The notes under the pieces: generated by a model
What the model was told of the DNA's origin: nothing
The model's input: only the letters and a program-made list of their open reading frames with translations
Databases searched by the model: none
Part shown: piece after piece, positions 26,902-35,437 of the stretch
Numbering within the stretch: the stretch's first letter is position 1
Layout: the number at the start of each line of letters is the position of its first letter
Made by a program: the position numbers and the translations under genes
NCBI RefSeq assembly: GCF_900104455.1
Contig: NZ_FNHB01000011.1
Location: 60,338-124,337 of the forward strand
Direction of reading: 5' to 3'
Source: Dendrosporobacter quercicolus
GTDB taxonomy: Bacteria; Bacillota; Negativicutes; DSM-1736; Dendrosporobacteraceae
Length of the DNA stretch: 64,000 nucleotides

Positions 26902-28137
26902 TTATTTCTTTACACCAATTCCAATTGCTAAATGTCTTTCGAATACATCCTCAACTACTTTTACTTCATCAGGCTTACAATCAACGACAACAAACACCTC
27001 GGTAACTTTTCCTTTGATTATATTTCTGCTGTTGCGTATATAGAGAAAATACTTAAATAACAATCCAACTGCCATTCCAAGGAACAGTCCAATTAATCCC
27101 CCAATAATAGGCCCCCACTTCCACATGAAGCCCCAAAGCACGCCGAACACCATCAAAATTGTTCCCAGGATAGTAGGAATATCAAACATGCTTTCACCAT
27201 CAGACCGATGAATATTATCTAATAGTTGCCGTTCTTTTTTCATTGTACTTAGCGGTATCGCACATATCCTATTCTGGGCAATACCTTTTTGCTCCAAATC
27301 TGTTACCGCTAATTCTAAATGCAATGAATGTTCAAATGACGCGACCACATGCATCTTATTACCTCCGCGCAATGGCATTTGAAAGGCTGGATCTTGGTAT
27401 TCTTTCTCCAGCATTTTCGCTTGTTCCTGCTCAAATAAGCGATTATACTCTACCGTGTTTACGTACACGTCATACAAAGCAAAGCCAAATATAGAAGGCA
27501 GGTATATCAGCCATTGGGGATCTAAGACTGCCTTCGCCTCGTCAAACAACCCCAGCGCTGTAAACTGAATGGATTGCAATATATTGGAAAAATAACAGCC
27601 GGCGATCCACCAGATTAACAAAAAAAAGGCGGTAGGCGTTCGATGAGTGTAAAGATGTCCCAGTCCGGGTGTTAAGAATGTCCACGCCACGCTGACCCAA
27701 GGTATGCGTCTGTCAAGAGTATTAATTTCATAGTAAGAAATACTCTCAGGGGCAATTTTGGACTCGCTCCGCTGCGCCAGTATAGTGAGTTTATTTAAAT
27801 CAACCGTCAGTTGGTAGCCATTCCAGATGCAATAGATAAATACCGGGGCGTATAACAGGAGCCATCTGTTGTTTACGATCTCCTTCGCCATCTCGAATCG
27901 TCCGGTAAAGGAATATAGGATAGCCAAATTTAGGTTCGCATTAAGATTCACCGTTATCTCCCAAGTAAAAAGAAGAAACCCCGTTAAATAGCTTCCCAGA
28001 CTGAGATGGGCAAACCCGGGGAAGGCCGCCGACCACCACGCGATTACATAGGGATTGCGTAAGTGGAGGAAGTTGCTGGAAATGGAATTCATAACCCCTA
28101 ATGGTCTTCGCTGTTCTCTTGAGGATGAAATTTTCAT
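26902..28137 (-). CDS. Membrane protein with duplicated N-terminal module and small C-terminal stress-like domain
   Basis: 411 residues. Two related modules of about 100 residues follow each other: WWSAAFPGFAHLSLGSYLTG...RWLLLYAPVFIYCIWNGYQLTVDLNKL and TFLTPGLGHLYTHRTPTAFF...QWLIYLPSIFGFALYDVYVNTVEYNRL, each with three helices. After about residue 255 comes a soluble region starting MHVVASFEHSLHLELAVTDLEQKG, which resembles the start of the general-stress-protein 17M/ferredoxin-like fold, interrupted by a helical hairpin rich in Gly (IIGGLIGLFLGMAVGLLF). Function unknown. The start is uncertain: the purine run GGGAAGGGG lies very close to this ATG. Confidence 0.7.
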   Translation of the reverse strand: MKISSSREQRRPLGVMNSISSNFLHLRNPYVIAWWSAAFPGFAHLSLGSYLTGFLLFTWEITVNLNANLNLAILYSFTGRFEMAKEIVNNRWLLLYAPVFIYCIWNGYQLTVDLNKLTILAQRSESKIAPESISYYEINTLDRRIPWVSVAWTFLTPGLGHLYTHRTPTAFFLLIWWIAGCYFSNILQSIQFTALGLFDEAKAVLDPQWLIYLPSIFGFALYDVYVNTVEYNRLFEQEQAKMLEKEYQDPAFQMPLRGGNKMHVVASFEHSLHLELAVTDLEQKGIAQNRICAIPLSTMKKERQLLDNIHRSDGESMFDIPTILGTILMVFGVLWGFMWKWGPIIGGLIGLFLGMAVGLLFKYFLYIRNSRNIIKGKVTEVFVVVDCKPDEVKVVEDVFERHLAIGIGVKK

Positions 28138-28575
28138 ATCCCCTTCCCAAAAGTTATTTGTACAGTTTGCCTTTATTGCGGTGAAATTAAACTTTTAAAC
28201 GGGACAAACAGAGGATTTTCTCCTTATTGCTTCTCTATCGTGCGCATACGCTGCTTCAACTATGATTTAATTTTTATTATTGTTTTAATGGTTTCATAAC
28301 GGCTGAAGTTGAGTGTTGTGTACGGCATACCCAAGTGTACGCGTTGAGTGTTATAAATACTATTGAGTATAGAGCGAATCCCCTAACTGAAGGAGCCTGC
28401 AACTACTGTAAGTTTTCCCTATAAATACGTAAAAAATTCATCTATCCATGATGGTTAAAAGACTCGCATCGGCTAATTGCTTTCTATCATTGGGGCTGCG
28501 ATTATTTCAGCCTCAATAACTGAGGCACTTCCTAAGCCTTCGTCATCGGCCACTTCACCCTGGCCACAGGAACAA

Positions 28576-28672
28576 TTCATGCGCCCCAATCCGGTACCAT
28601 TTTCTTTCGTTGTAAAAAATGGACTGCCCAATTGCTGCAGTACCTGACTGGAACCCCTTCCCTGGTCCTTTT
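28576..28672 (-). pseudogene. Histidine kinase ATP-lid remnant
   Basis: The minus strand from 28669 reads DQGRGSSQVLQQLGSPFF and TTKENGTGLG, which are the G1 box, lid and G2 box of a HisKA-type kinase of the same class as those at 12300 and 44792. Nothing upstream or downstream continues the domain. Confidence 0.75.
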
Positions 28673-28679
28673 TCCGACG

Positions 28680-28760
28680 TAAGGCAGCGCTGTGATATAG
28701 ATAAAGCCCCTGCCAAAGGCTAAATCAAAACGTCCCGGCCGCCATCATAGCAACTGCGAG
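28680..28760 (-). pseudogene. C-terminal remnant of a papain-like protease paralogue
   Basis: Minus-strand SCYDGGRDV, then after a frameshift FDLA-FGRGFIYIT, matches the end of the intact gene at 29703 (TCYDGGREIRFDLG...FGGGFAYIAA) both as protein and as DNA, with about a dozen codons deleted. Confidence 0.75.
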
Positions 28761-29076
28761 GCGGAGGAGCCGAGCAGATCGCCGATAAGCTGACGACACC
28801 GCGACAGTGCGGGCAAAGAACTGTAAGATAAGGCGAAGTTGTCAAAAACCATTTTTTTAATATATAATGTTCTGGTAACAAAAAACAAGGATACCCGGAT
28901 TGTCTCATTACGCCAGGTTGTTTCAGGCAAAGCAGGGTTGCTGCTCCGCTAGGAAGGTGAAATAGAAAACTGACCATGACAAGAATAAGATGCAAATTAT
29001 TTTTATATAATCTTTGAAGAAGGTTAATCAAATACAATAGCAAGAATAGGTTGCCTAAAAAAAGGAGCATGGTATT

Positions 29077-29640
29077 GTGCGTAGATTTATTTACTTAATC
29101 ATTTTCATCAATTTTTTGCTTATCTGCCTGCCGGGAAAGTCATATTGCCATGCGGCCTCCTCTCAGATTAAGCTGGAGTGGGACCACTTGAGGCCAACAA
29201 TGAGAAGTGACCGCAATCTTGACACAATGTCCCTGCACCTATTTGAGAAATTTATTGAAACCCCAAATAGGTCTATGTATAGAGGTATTACAATCACGCG
29301 GCCGAGGGGAGATATCACTTGGAAGAATCAGAATAAAAACAGCTCCGCAGTCGGCATTGGGCCAGCTTATATGCTTCGTTTTGGAAAACACTACTCTGCC
29401 AAGCTGTCGGCAGCATTCGATATTAGCGGCGGTCTTATCATATATAACAAGAGATTTCCAGCCGGAGGAGAATATTATAATTTCATGTGGCGGATCGGGC
29501 CGAAATTCATTTATAAAATCAACGAGATCTCTTCCTTAAGTATCGGGTACACGCGGATGCATGTTTCCAATGGTTTAAGAACGAACAATCCTTCTTATGA
29601 GGCCCACGGAGTTTCACTGGGTTTTATAACAAAATTTTAA
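29077..29640 (+). CDS. pagL: Lipid A 3-O-deacylase-like outer-membrane protein (PagL family)
   Basis: 187 residues with a signal peptide (cut near CHA/ASS) and an amphipathic beta-strand pattern ending in GFITKF, a C-terminal Phe fit for outer-membrane assembly. The motif RMHVSNGL holds the His-Ser pair of the PagL active site (family pattern H-x-S-N-x-G), with a Glu 14 residues on in SYEAHG. PagL removes the 3-position acyl chain of lipid A and alters envelope properties. GTG start at 29077 with AAGGAG nine bases before. A single gene; it is direct evidence of an LPS-bearing outer membrane. Confidence 0.75.
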   Translation: MRRFIYLIIFINFLLICLPGKSYCHAASSQIKLEWDHLRPTMRSDRNLDTMSLHLFEKFIETPNRSMYRGITITRPRGDITWKNQNKNSSAVGIGPAYMLRFGKHYSAKLSAAFDISGGLIIYNKRFPAGGEYYNFMWRIGPKFIYKINEISSLSIGYTRMHVSNGLRTNNPSYEAHGVSLGFITKF

Positions 29641-29702
29641 AATGCTGATTGGGCCTGAGCTGCCCTGTTGTCATTCCTGAAATCTGAACGGGACATACAT
29701 CA

Positions 29703-30350
29703 CTACAGCCGGTGCTGCAAAGACGGCGCGGCGATATAGGCAAAGCCCCCGCCAAACCTGGTAGTTTCCAGCCAAAGGCCTAAATCAAAGCGAATTTCCC
29801 GGCCGCCGTCATAACAGGTGGCCAGATAACGCTGCCGGCTTTCCTCATAAACCAAAGCTACAAGCACGGTCCAGTGCCAGCTTTCCATAGCGTCGACCTG
29901 ACCTTTGTGCAAATTCAAAAATGCAACCGGGCAATCGGCTGCCATACCGGCTTCTATGAATTTTACCACTTGGGCCAGTGGCGCCCGTTTGTACCTGACT
30001 GCAGCAACACTCATTCGCCTGCAATGCCAGTCCAATCCATAATGCCCGAGCAGCGCCTCCACGCCCGTGCAGAATTTCTTCGTGCTGTTAAGTCCCAGCA
30101 GCCAGCCGGGAGTAACAAAACGCCATACGTCCTCCAGGACTTTCGTTATCGATACAATACTACCGCTCTTATAAGGCAGAGCCGCCGCTGTGCGTTGATT
30201 AAGATACAAAAGCAGCATCGAAGCGGCTGTCGGGCCGCAGCCTCTGGTCCTTTGAAAAGAAGTCCGATACCACTCTTGATTGTAGCCGTACAAGGTTATA
30301 TCATCTGTTTCAAGCTGCAGCCATTCAGGATGTTTGATTTCCACGGCCAT
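29703..30350 (-). CDS. Papain-like (C39-type fold) cysteine protease, cytoplasmic
   Basis: 215 residues. TRGCGPTAASMLLLYL has the catalytic Cys in the usual RGCGPTA context, ESWHWTVLVAL has the catalytic His, and CYDGGREIRFDLGLW a likely third residue. No signal peptide or membrane helix. The fold is that of C39/BtrH-like peptidases; the substrate is not known. I place the start at ATG 30350 (MAVEIKHPEW), although the GTG at 30344 has better spacing from AAGGGGG; the frame is open to 30461 but that part has odd composition. A wrecked paralogue lies at 28680. Confidence 0.7.
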   Translation of the reverse strand: MAVEIKHPEWLQLETDDITLYGYNQEWYRTSFQRTRGCGPTAASMLLLYLNQRTAAALPYKSGSIVSITKVLEDVWRFVTPGWLLGLNSTKKFCTGVEALLGHYGLDWHCRRMSVAAVRYKRAPLAQVVKFIEAGMAADCPVAFLNLHKGQVDAMESWHWTVLVALVYEESRQRYLATCYDGGREIRFDLGLWLETTRFGGGFAYIAAPSLQHRL

Positions 30351-30731
30351 ACCCCCTTTCCCCGGCTTAGCAGAGTGCAAAACGCTAAATTTTCCGGCTT
30401 TTATTCTGCAATTCAGAACTGTTCCTACCATAAGTATATACGTATCGGCCACTTTTAGCATTTGCCAAATACAGTTTGTTCATCAATGAAAATCCCCATA
30501 CAAAAACAGCGATCAATGGATCGCTGTTTTTGTATGGCAATAGCTCCGGCCTGACAGCTGCTTTAACTCAGAAACATATAGCCCGTGCGCGAAGCAGTCC
30601 CTTACAGCCAAAACGTATTCTATTGCCCCCAAAACCAGACTTGCCTGTTGCCTGGATCATAGCTACGCTTATAGCTTATCACGGACATTTTAAAAATCAA
30701 TACATGAAAAAAAGTTCAAAAACATTGACCC
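30351..30731. other. Intergenic region
   Basis: Contains the hairpin at 30496-30537. Otherwise nothing recognised. Confidence 0.5.
30496..30537. terminator. Bidirectional terminator hairpin
   Basis: Perfect 19-bp arms (30496-30514, 30519-30537) with a 4-base loop: a GC core AACAGCGATC flanked by A and T runs. Confidence 0.8.
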
Positions 30732-31184
30732 ATGTTCAAACCGTCAACACTCAATCTATTGGCCCAGCTGGCCCGGGGCATAGCCCGGCAGTTTGGCAAC
30801 AATTGCGAGATTGTGGTGCACGATTTAAGCAGGCGCTCCATAGACAATTCCATTGTGATCATCGAGAATGGTCATGTTACGTCCCGGAAAGCAGGCGACG
30901 GCCCCTCTCATGAAGTGTTGGAAGCACTGAAAGAAAATCCCCCAGACTGGATGACCATTTAAATTACCTGACCCGTACGCAGGATGGCAGAATTTTAAAA
31001 TCCAGCACAATCTATATCCGGACGGCGCCGGAGAAGTTGCGGGTATTTTCTCTATTAACTACGATATCACCAGCTCCTGAATGATTCCGGCGCTTTTCTG
31101 GTCACCAAATCCGGGGATAAAGTAGCCAAATACTTCGGCATCTTCAAATATACGCTATACAGCTACATCGGCGCCGAGCGCTAA
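30732..31184 (+). pseudogene. Decayed YheO/DauR-type regulator
   Basis: Begins as a normal YheO-like PAS domain (LLAQLARGIARQFGNNCEIV, then IENGHVTSRKAGDGPSHEVL), shifts frame near 30945 to DDHLNYLTRTQDGRILKSST, shifts again to DGAGEVAGIFSINYDI, stops at a TGA, and after a deletion ends with the HTH tail SGDKVAKYFGIFKYTLYSYI to a TAA at 31182. An intact member of the same family lies next to it on the opposite strand. Confidence 0.88.
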
Positions 31185-31216
31185 GCTGAACAAGGTTCGC
31201 CCGCCGCAAACCCGGC

Positions 31217-31870
31217 CTACTCATTTTTTTTATTTTCAATAGCATTCAGGTACCGGTACATCGATGGTATCGAAACCCTGAGCCACCGCGCGGCATGCCC
31301 GACAGCCCCTTTCACCATAAACAGGCCCTGCTCATTGAGCTGTTCCACAATTTCAATTTTTTCCTTCTGATTCATTTTTTCGGCGGCAGTCTCAATAGCA
31401 GGGCAAATGCGCTTGATGCTGTTTTCCACCAGTTCCTGCACATTCATGGTGAAATTTTCCAAAACGGCGGTGGTCTGGTTGGGTATGTTCAGCCGGACAA
31501 TGAGCCGGGCCAGAGTATCCCGCGCGGCCAGCAGTTCCTGATGGTCGCTGTTAATGCACAGCATTCCCACAGGCTCACCCGCTGCGTCTTTAATAAATAA
31601 AGTAGCGGATTTGAGCAGATGGCCGTTTTGGGCCACTGACGGATAGTTGACCACATAAGGTATGTTCCGGAAAGCCGCATCTTTCAGCACTTTCAAAGAA
31701 AAATCGGTAATTGGCGATCCCACGCTTCGGCCGCTGATGTGTCCATTGCGAATGTAAACCACCGACTGATTCAGGGTAGTAAGGTCGTGCAGGACTACCT
31801 CTGTATTTTCGCCCATACTTTCGGCAATAAAGTCGACCAGCGGCAAATACATCGTTAAACTTGCATGCAA
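31217..31870 (-). CDS. YheO-like PAS/HTH transcriptional regulator
   Basis: 217 residues. Residues 5-115 form the YheO-like PAS domain (TEVVLHDLTTLNQSVVYIRNGHISGR, KSATLFIKDAAGEPVGMLCIN); residues 155-212 form the DauR-type helix-turn-helix (LNEQGLFMVKGAVGHAARWLRVSIPSMYRYL). Relatives regulate amino-acid or purine catabolism. The start is TTG at 31870, seven bases after GAGGC. It follows the guanine deaminase gene on the same strand with an 80-base gap, so it probably controls, and is co-transcribed with, that gene. Confidence 0.88.
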   Translation of the reverse strand: MHASLTMYLPLVDFIAESMGENTEVVLHDLTTLNQSVVYIRNGHISGRSVGSPITDFSLKVLKDAAFRNIPYVVNYPSVAQNGHLLKSATLFIKDAAGEPVGMLCINSDHQELLAARDTLARLIVRLNIPNQTTAVLENFTMNVQELVENSIKRICPAIETAAEKMNQKEKIEIVEQLNEQGLFMVKGAVGHAARWLRVSIPSMYRYLNAIENKKNE

Positions 31871-31949
31871 AGCATTGCCTCTTTTCTTGTTGTTATTCGG
31901 ACAGCGTCAGCTTAAGCCTGTGTGGAGCGCGGTTATTTACCCCGCCGCT

Positions 31950-33257
31950 TCAGCCGTTGTCAGCGCTAAACTTAGGCTGCTCAATTTTTTTGCCGGCCAC
32001 ATACCGGGCGGCAATGCTGGCGTCATCCCCCAGATAAATGAATCTATTCAGCCGTTCTTCCACGGAATATTGCCGGATCCCCGGACGCCCCGGCGGGCTG
32101 TCGTCAATAATGAGCGCATCGAACTCATAACCGGGTTCAAAGCTTCCCACCTTGCCAAAAAAGCTTCCGCCGCCCTTGGTCGCCAGATAAAAAGCCTCCG
32201 GTATGGTAAAGAAAGGTTCCCGCTTAGCCGTTTCCAGCCACTTCAGCTTCGAAACCTGCACCGCCATGGCGGCAACCCTGGCAATGAATATTTCATGTCC
32301 GCCGGCAATATCGGAAGCCAGCCCCACCGGCACTTGCCGGTTAATCAAATTCCGGACGGGAGCTATCCCGCTGGCTAAATTGTTATTGGAATAAGGGCAA
32401 TGAGCAACATAAACATTGTTTTGAGCCATCAGCCCAATTTCGGAAGCATCGTTATACACACAATGAGCCATAATCGTCGGCTGCTGGCCGAATAAACCGA
32501 ATGAATCATAGACCCCGGCATAATTCCGGCATTCGGGATGCAACGCTTTCACCAGCGCAACTTCATCCGTATTCTCGGCCAAATGGGACTGAACCGGCGT
32601 ATTGTACTTGCGGGCCAGCGCGGCAAGGCCGGTCATCAGACCGGGTGTGCAGGACGGCGCGAACCTGGGCGTGATGATTGGCTTTACCAATTCATATCTG
32701 CCCTGGGTCTGTTGAATAAACTCCTCGGTATCGGCCAGCGACTGTTCCGTTGTCTCCCGTAAAGAAGCCGGGGCGTTTCTATCCATATTGACTTTGCCGA
32801 CATAGCCGCCAAGCCCTGCCGCAGCCAGCAGCTCCATTAACCTGGTCGTGGCCTCCTTATGAATGGTGCCAAACAATACCGACCGGGTTGTTCCCCATTT
32901 CCACAGCTCTGTCACAAACTGTTGATAAACCTGTTCAGCATAAGCCGGATCGCTGAATTTTGCTTCCTCCGGAAACGTATATTTTTCCAGCCAGGGCAGC
33001 AGTTCATCGTCAAGCCCCAGACCCCGGTTGACAAACTGCGGCGCATGAGCGTGCAGATCAACAAAGCCGGGAATAATCAGGGCCTCACCATAATCAGTCA
33101 CAGTTATACCGTGATATTTTGCCGGCAGTTCACCGGTAAAAGCGCCTTTTACTGTTCTCCCTTCAATGACGATAAAACTGTTTGCCAGAATTTCCAGCTG
33201 GCCGAAAACCGGTGTGAAAGCAATATTGCCTTTGAGGATCTTGATTTGATTACGCAT
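31950..33257 (-). CDS. guaD: Guanine deaminase
   Basis: 435-residue amidohydrolase that hydrolyses guanine to xanthine and ammonia in the cytoplasm. Zinc ligands and substrate motifs are all visible: PGFVDLHAHAPQFVNRG, ITPRFAPSCT, VQSHLAENTDEV, AHCVY, AHCPYSNNNLASG and VGLASDIAGG. These match guanine deaminase rather than SsnA or chlorohydrolases. I use the ATG at 33257 in preference to a TTG six bases upstream. It lies with a YheO-type regulator, a RidA gene and a MobA-like gene, an arrangement fitting purine degradation through a molybdenum hydroxylase, which is not in the window. Confidence 0.88.
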   Translation of the reverse strand: MRNQIKILKGNIAFTPVFGQLEILANSFIVIEGRTVKGAFTGELPAKYHGITVTDYGEALIIPGFVDLHAHAPQFVNRGLGLDDELLPWLEKYTFPEEAKFSDPAYAEQVYQQFVTELWKWGTTRSVLFGTIHKEATTRLMELLAAAGLGGYVGKVNMDRNAPASLRETTEQSLADTEEFIQQTQGRYELVKPIITPRFAPSCTPGLMTGLAALARKYNTPVQSHLAENTDEVALVKALHPECRNYAGVYDSFGLFGQQPTIMAHCVYNDASEIGLMAQNNVYVAHCPYSNNNLASGIAPVRNLINRQVPVGLASDIAGGHEIFIARVAAMAVQVSKLKWLETAKREPFFTIPEAFYLATKGGGSFFGKVGSFEPGYEFDALIIDDSPPGRPGIRQYSVEERLNRFIYLGDDASIAARYVAGKKIEQPKFSADNG

Positions 33258-33406
33258 CAACAAATAACCGTCCCTTTGCCTAGTTTACAAACACCAGTCA
33301 ATGCCCCGCCATTATTTCATGACCAGATTGATTTACCGCCTTTCGCCAGCCAGCTTTGAGCAGCATAAATAAAACTATTCAAAAAATCCCGATAATAATT
33401 ATAATT

Positions 33407-33472
33407 AATTCTCCGGCAATGCCGGGTAGTTACGGTGTTAATTTCAGCTAGACAGCGAAGCCCCGGAGAATT
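33407..33472. repeat. Inverted repeat AATTCTCCGG with 46-base loop
   Basis: Arms 33407-33416 and 33463-33472. It lies after the RidA gene (minus strand) and could end its transcript; the loop contains a small CCGG-rich hairpin. Confidence 0.45.
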
Positions 33473-33492
33473 TAATAATAAATTTTTATCGG

Positions 33493-33876
33493 TTAGGGCA
33501 ATTTAACCGCGACAGCTTCAATTTCCACTAAACCGCCCTTGGGCAGTGCGGCAACCTGCACGCAGGAACGCGCCGGAACGCCTTCGGCAAAAAAGCGCGC
33601 GTAAATCCCGTTAACCGCCGGGAAATCCCCCATATCAGCTAAAAATACCGTTGTCTTCACCACATTCACAAAATCCAGGCCGGCCTCCGCCAACACGGCA
33701 TGCAAATTTTCCAACGCCTGCTCCGCCTGCCGTTCTACGCCTTCAGGCAGCTCGCCGGTAACCGGATCAAGACCGAGCTGCCCCGAGGTATACAGGATAT
33801 CGCCCGCCAGCACCGCATGACAATAGGGTCCCACAGCCGCCGGCGCGTTTTTCGCCTCAACTCTTCTTAAACTCAT
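33493..33876 (-). CDS. ridA: RidA family enamine/imine deaminase
   Basis: 127 residues, full length. RidA trimers hydrolyse reactive 2-aminoacrylate and other imines made by PLP enzymes. Visible: AVGPYCHAVLAGDILYTSGQLGLDP, NVVKTTVFLADM, the active-site Arg in PARSCVQVAALP and Glu in GLVEIEAVA. Strong GAGGAGG ribosome site. Upstream of, and on the same strand as, guanine deaminase, separated by about 235 bases with an inverted repeat. Confidence 0.93.
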   Translation of the reverse strand: MSLRRVEAKNAPAAVGPYCHAVLAGDILYTSGQLGLDPVTGELPEGVERQAEQALENLHAVLAEAGLDFVNVVKTTVFLADMGDFPAVNGIYARFFAEGVPARSCVQVAALPKGGLVEIEAVAVKLP

Positions 33877-34398
33877 CTTCTTTGTCCTCCTCTGTTGTGA
33901 TAATACTGCAGTTTAATTATAGCACGTCTCCCTCTCCTGGTAATATTTTTTTATTATATATGTGATGTTTTTTAAAAAATTCCTTTTTCCCCCTACAGCT
34001 GCCCGCCAGCTTGCGCTGCCCTTTCCCCGGCGTTTGTTTCTTAACGAAAGTTTTCCCGGCGCTTAGCATAAATATGACTGATGGCCGGCGATATTAGCGG
34101 TGGCAGGGCAAATTGCCGCTTAAGCCTTACCGCAGCGCCCGGTCAGCTGCCGGCTGCCAATGACTTAAAAATTCCCGGCCCAAAAATGATCTTCTGAATT
34201 GACAAATATTATTTAGACTGCTATTCTGATGATAGAATTTTCTCATAATTACCCGGACAATTTGTTGCCTGCGAATCAAGGTCAGGCCGGGAGAGAAACA
34301 GATGGTGCATGTTCTTGTTAACAAAAAATAGCACGATTGCTGCAGGCCTGTAGGGCATAAACGCAGCCGCCCGTTTTTCATTAGAAAGGAAGTGTCCT
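33877..34398 (+). other. Intergenic region with promoter and structured leader
   Basis: The first 320 bases show nothing clear. TTGACA (34199-34204), 17 bases, TATTCT (34222-34227) form a promoter for the gene at 34399. Its 165-base leader contains nested arms CCCGG/CCGGG (34252-34256, 34287-34291), GTGC/GCAC (34305-34308, 34331-34334) and GCTGC/GCAGC (34339-34343, 34363-34367) followed by TTTTT at 34374, as in a riboswitch with terminator. Not matched to a known class. Confidence 0.5.
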
Positions 34399-35034
34399 GT
34401 GGAACAAAAAACACCCTATGCCGGGCTTGTCGTTGCAGCCGGATTGTCAAAACGGATGGGCGAATTCAAACCGTTGCTTCCCATAAACGGTAAAACAATG
34501 ATCGAGTCCACAGTGGACAGCATGCTGCAGGCCGATGTCCCAACGGTGGTGGTGGTAGCCGGATACCGGGGCGAGGAAATTGAAGCAGTATTTGCCCGGA
34601 AAGGCGATCCTCGCATACAAGTCGTCCACAACCCTAATTACCGGCACGGAGATATGATGGAGTCAGTCCGGACAGGAATTGGCCGCCTTGCTGGCGCGGC
34701 GGCGGCCTTTATCCTGCCGGGAGATATCCCGCTGGTCGGTAAAAATACCTTTAAACTGCTGCAAGCTGAAATGGAAACAGGCCGCTACAAGGTAGCAGTT
34801 CCCACGCTGAACGGCAGGCCTAAGCATCCGCCGCTCGTTCATCAAAGCTGCTTCGACGCGCTCCTCTCCTTCCGGCAGGACGGCGGCTTGCAGGTAGCGC
34901 TGCAGCTCTTTCAGGAACAAACGGTTTTTGTGCCGGTGGATGATTTAGGCTGTTCCCTGGACGCCGACACGCCTGCTCAGTATCGCGACCTGCTGTTATT
35001 TTCCGCCGGAAAAAAGCAGCCCGGCGGCCACTGA
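34399..35034 (+). CDS. MobA-like nucleotidyltransferase (molybdenum cofactor type)
   Basis: 211 residues of the MobA-like NTP-transferase fold. GLVVAAGLSKRMGEFKPLLPI is the nucleotide-binding signature; PGDIPLV carries the metal-binding Asp; PTLNGRPKHPPLVH matches the MocA/YgfJ group that attaches CMP or AMP to molybdopterin for xanthine dehydrogenase-type enzymes. GTG start with AAGGAAGTG. It is followed by a gene remnant. Its place beside guanine deaminase supports a role in a purine hydroxylase; a sugar-nucleotide role is less likely. Confidence 0.8.
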   Translation: MEQKTPYAGLVVAAGLSKRMGEFKPLLPINGKTMIESTVDSMLQADVPTVVVVAGYRGEEIEAVFARKGDPRIQVVHNPNYRHGDMMESVRTGIGRLAGAAAAFILPGDIPLVGKNTFKLLQAEMETGRYKVAVPTLNGRPKHPPLVHQSCFDALLSFRQDGGLQVALQLFQEQTVFVPVDDLGCSLDADTPAQYRDLLLFSAGKKQPGGH

Positions 35035-35066
35035 CCGCCGGCAAACGATTGAATAGGAGGCAGGCC

Positions 35067-35370
35067 AATGGAGCCATCAGCAAAACAGCTTGACAACTTC
35101 TACTATCAAAAGGTCGGCGCCAGCAATGCCCTGGCCATTGCCAGGATATCCCTCGCCGGTCTGCTCGAGCTGGCGGGCGGATCAAGCTTGCTCGACTGCT
35201 TGCGGCTCGATCAGCGATGTTATCTTTGGCCGTGAGGTATCGACGCCCTGCTGACCGGCAGAATACCGGCCGAAGCAACGGCTGTCAAAGAGGAGTATTT
35301 GGCAACTTTTAAGTTGATTAAGCCTGCCGTATGCTGTAAACTGATGATATGCCATGCTTTACCCAAAGGA
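35067..35370 (+). pseudogene. Broken gene of unknown family
   Basis: After AATAGGAGG an ATG at 35068 opens a frame of about 48 codons (MEPSAKQLDNFYYQKVGASN) that stops at a TGA. The neighbouring frames continue sensible protein: GSISDVIFGREVS, then IDALLTGRIPAEATAVKEEY and LATFKLIKPAV. This suggests a single gene with two frameshifts, co-directional with the MobA-like gene. I do not recognise the family. Confidence 0.5.
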
Positions 35371-35437
35371 TAAACGTCCTCTTTCGTTATATTGCATTTG
35401 TTCCAGCTAAATTGAGTTCTTTAACAGGAGGAAAGTC

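Larger units (their letters stand above)
28138..29076. other. Long intergenic region with gene debris
   Basis: About 940 bases without an intact gene. 28576-28672 and 28680-28760 contain minus-strand remnants of a kinase and a protease (listed separately). Two copies of GTTGAGTGTT lie near 28308 and 28342. The remainder shows nothing recognisable; AAAAGGAGC just before 29077 is the ribosome site of the next gene. Confidence 0.55.
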
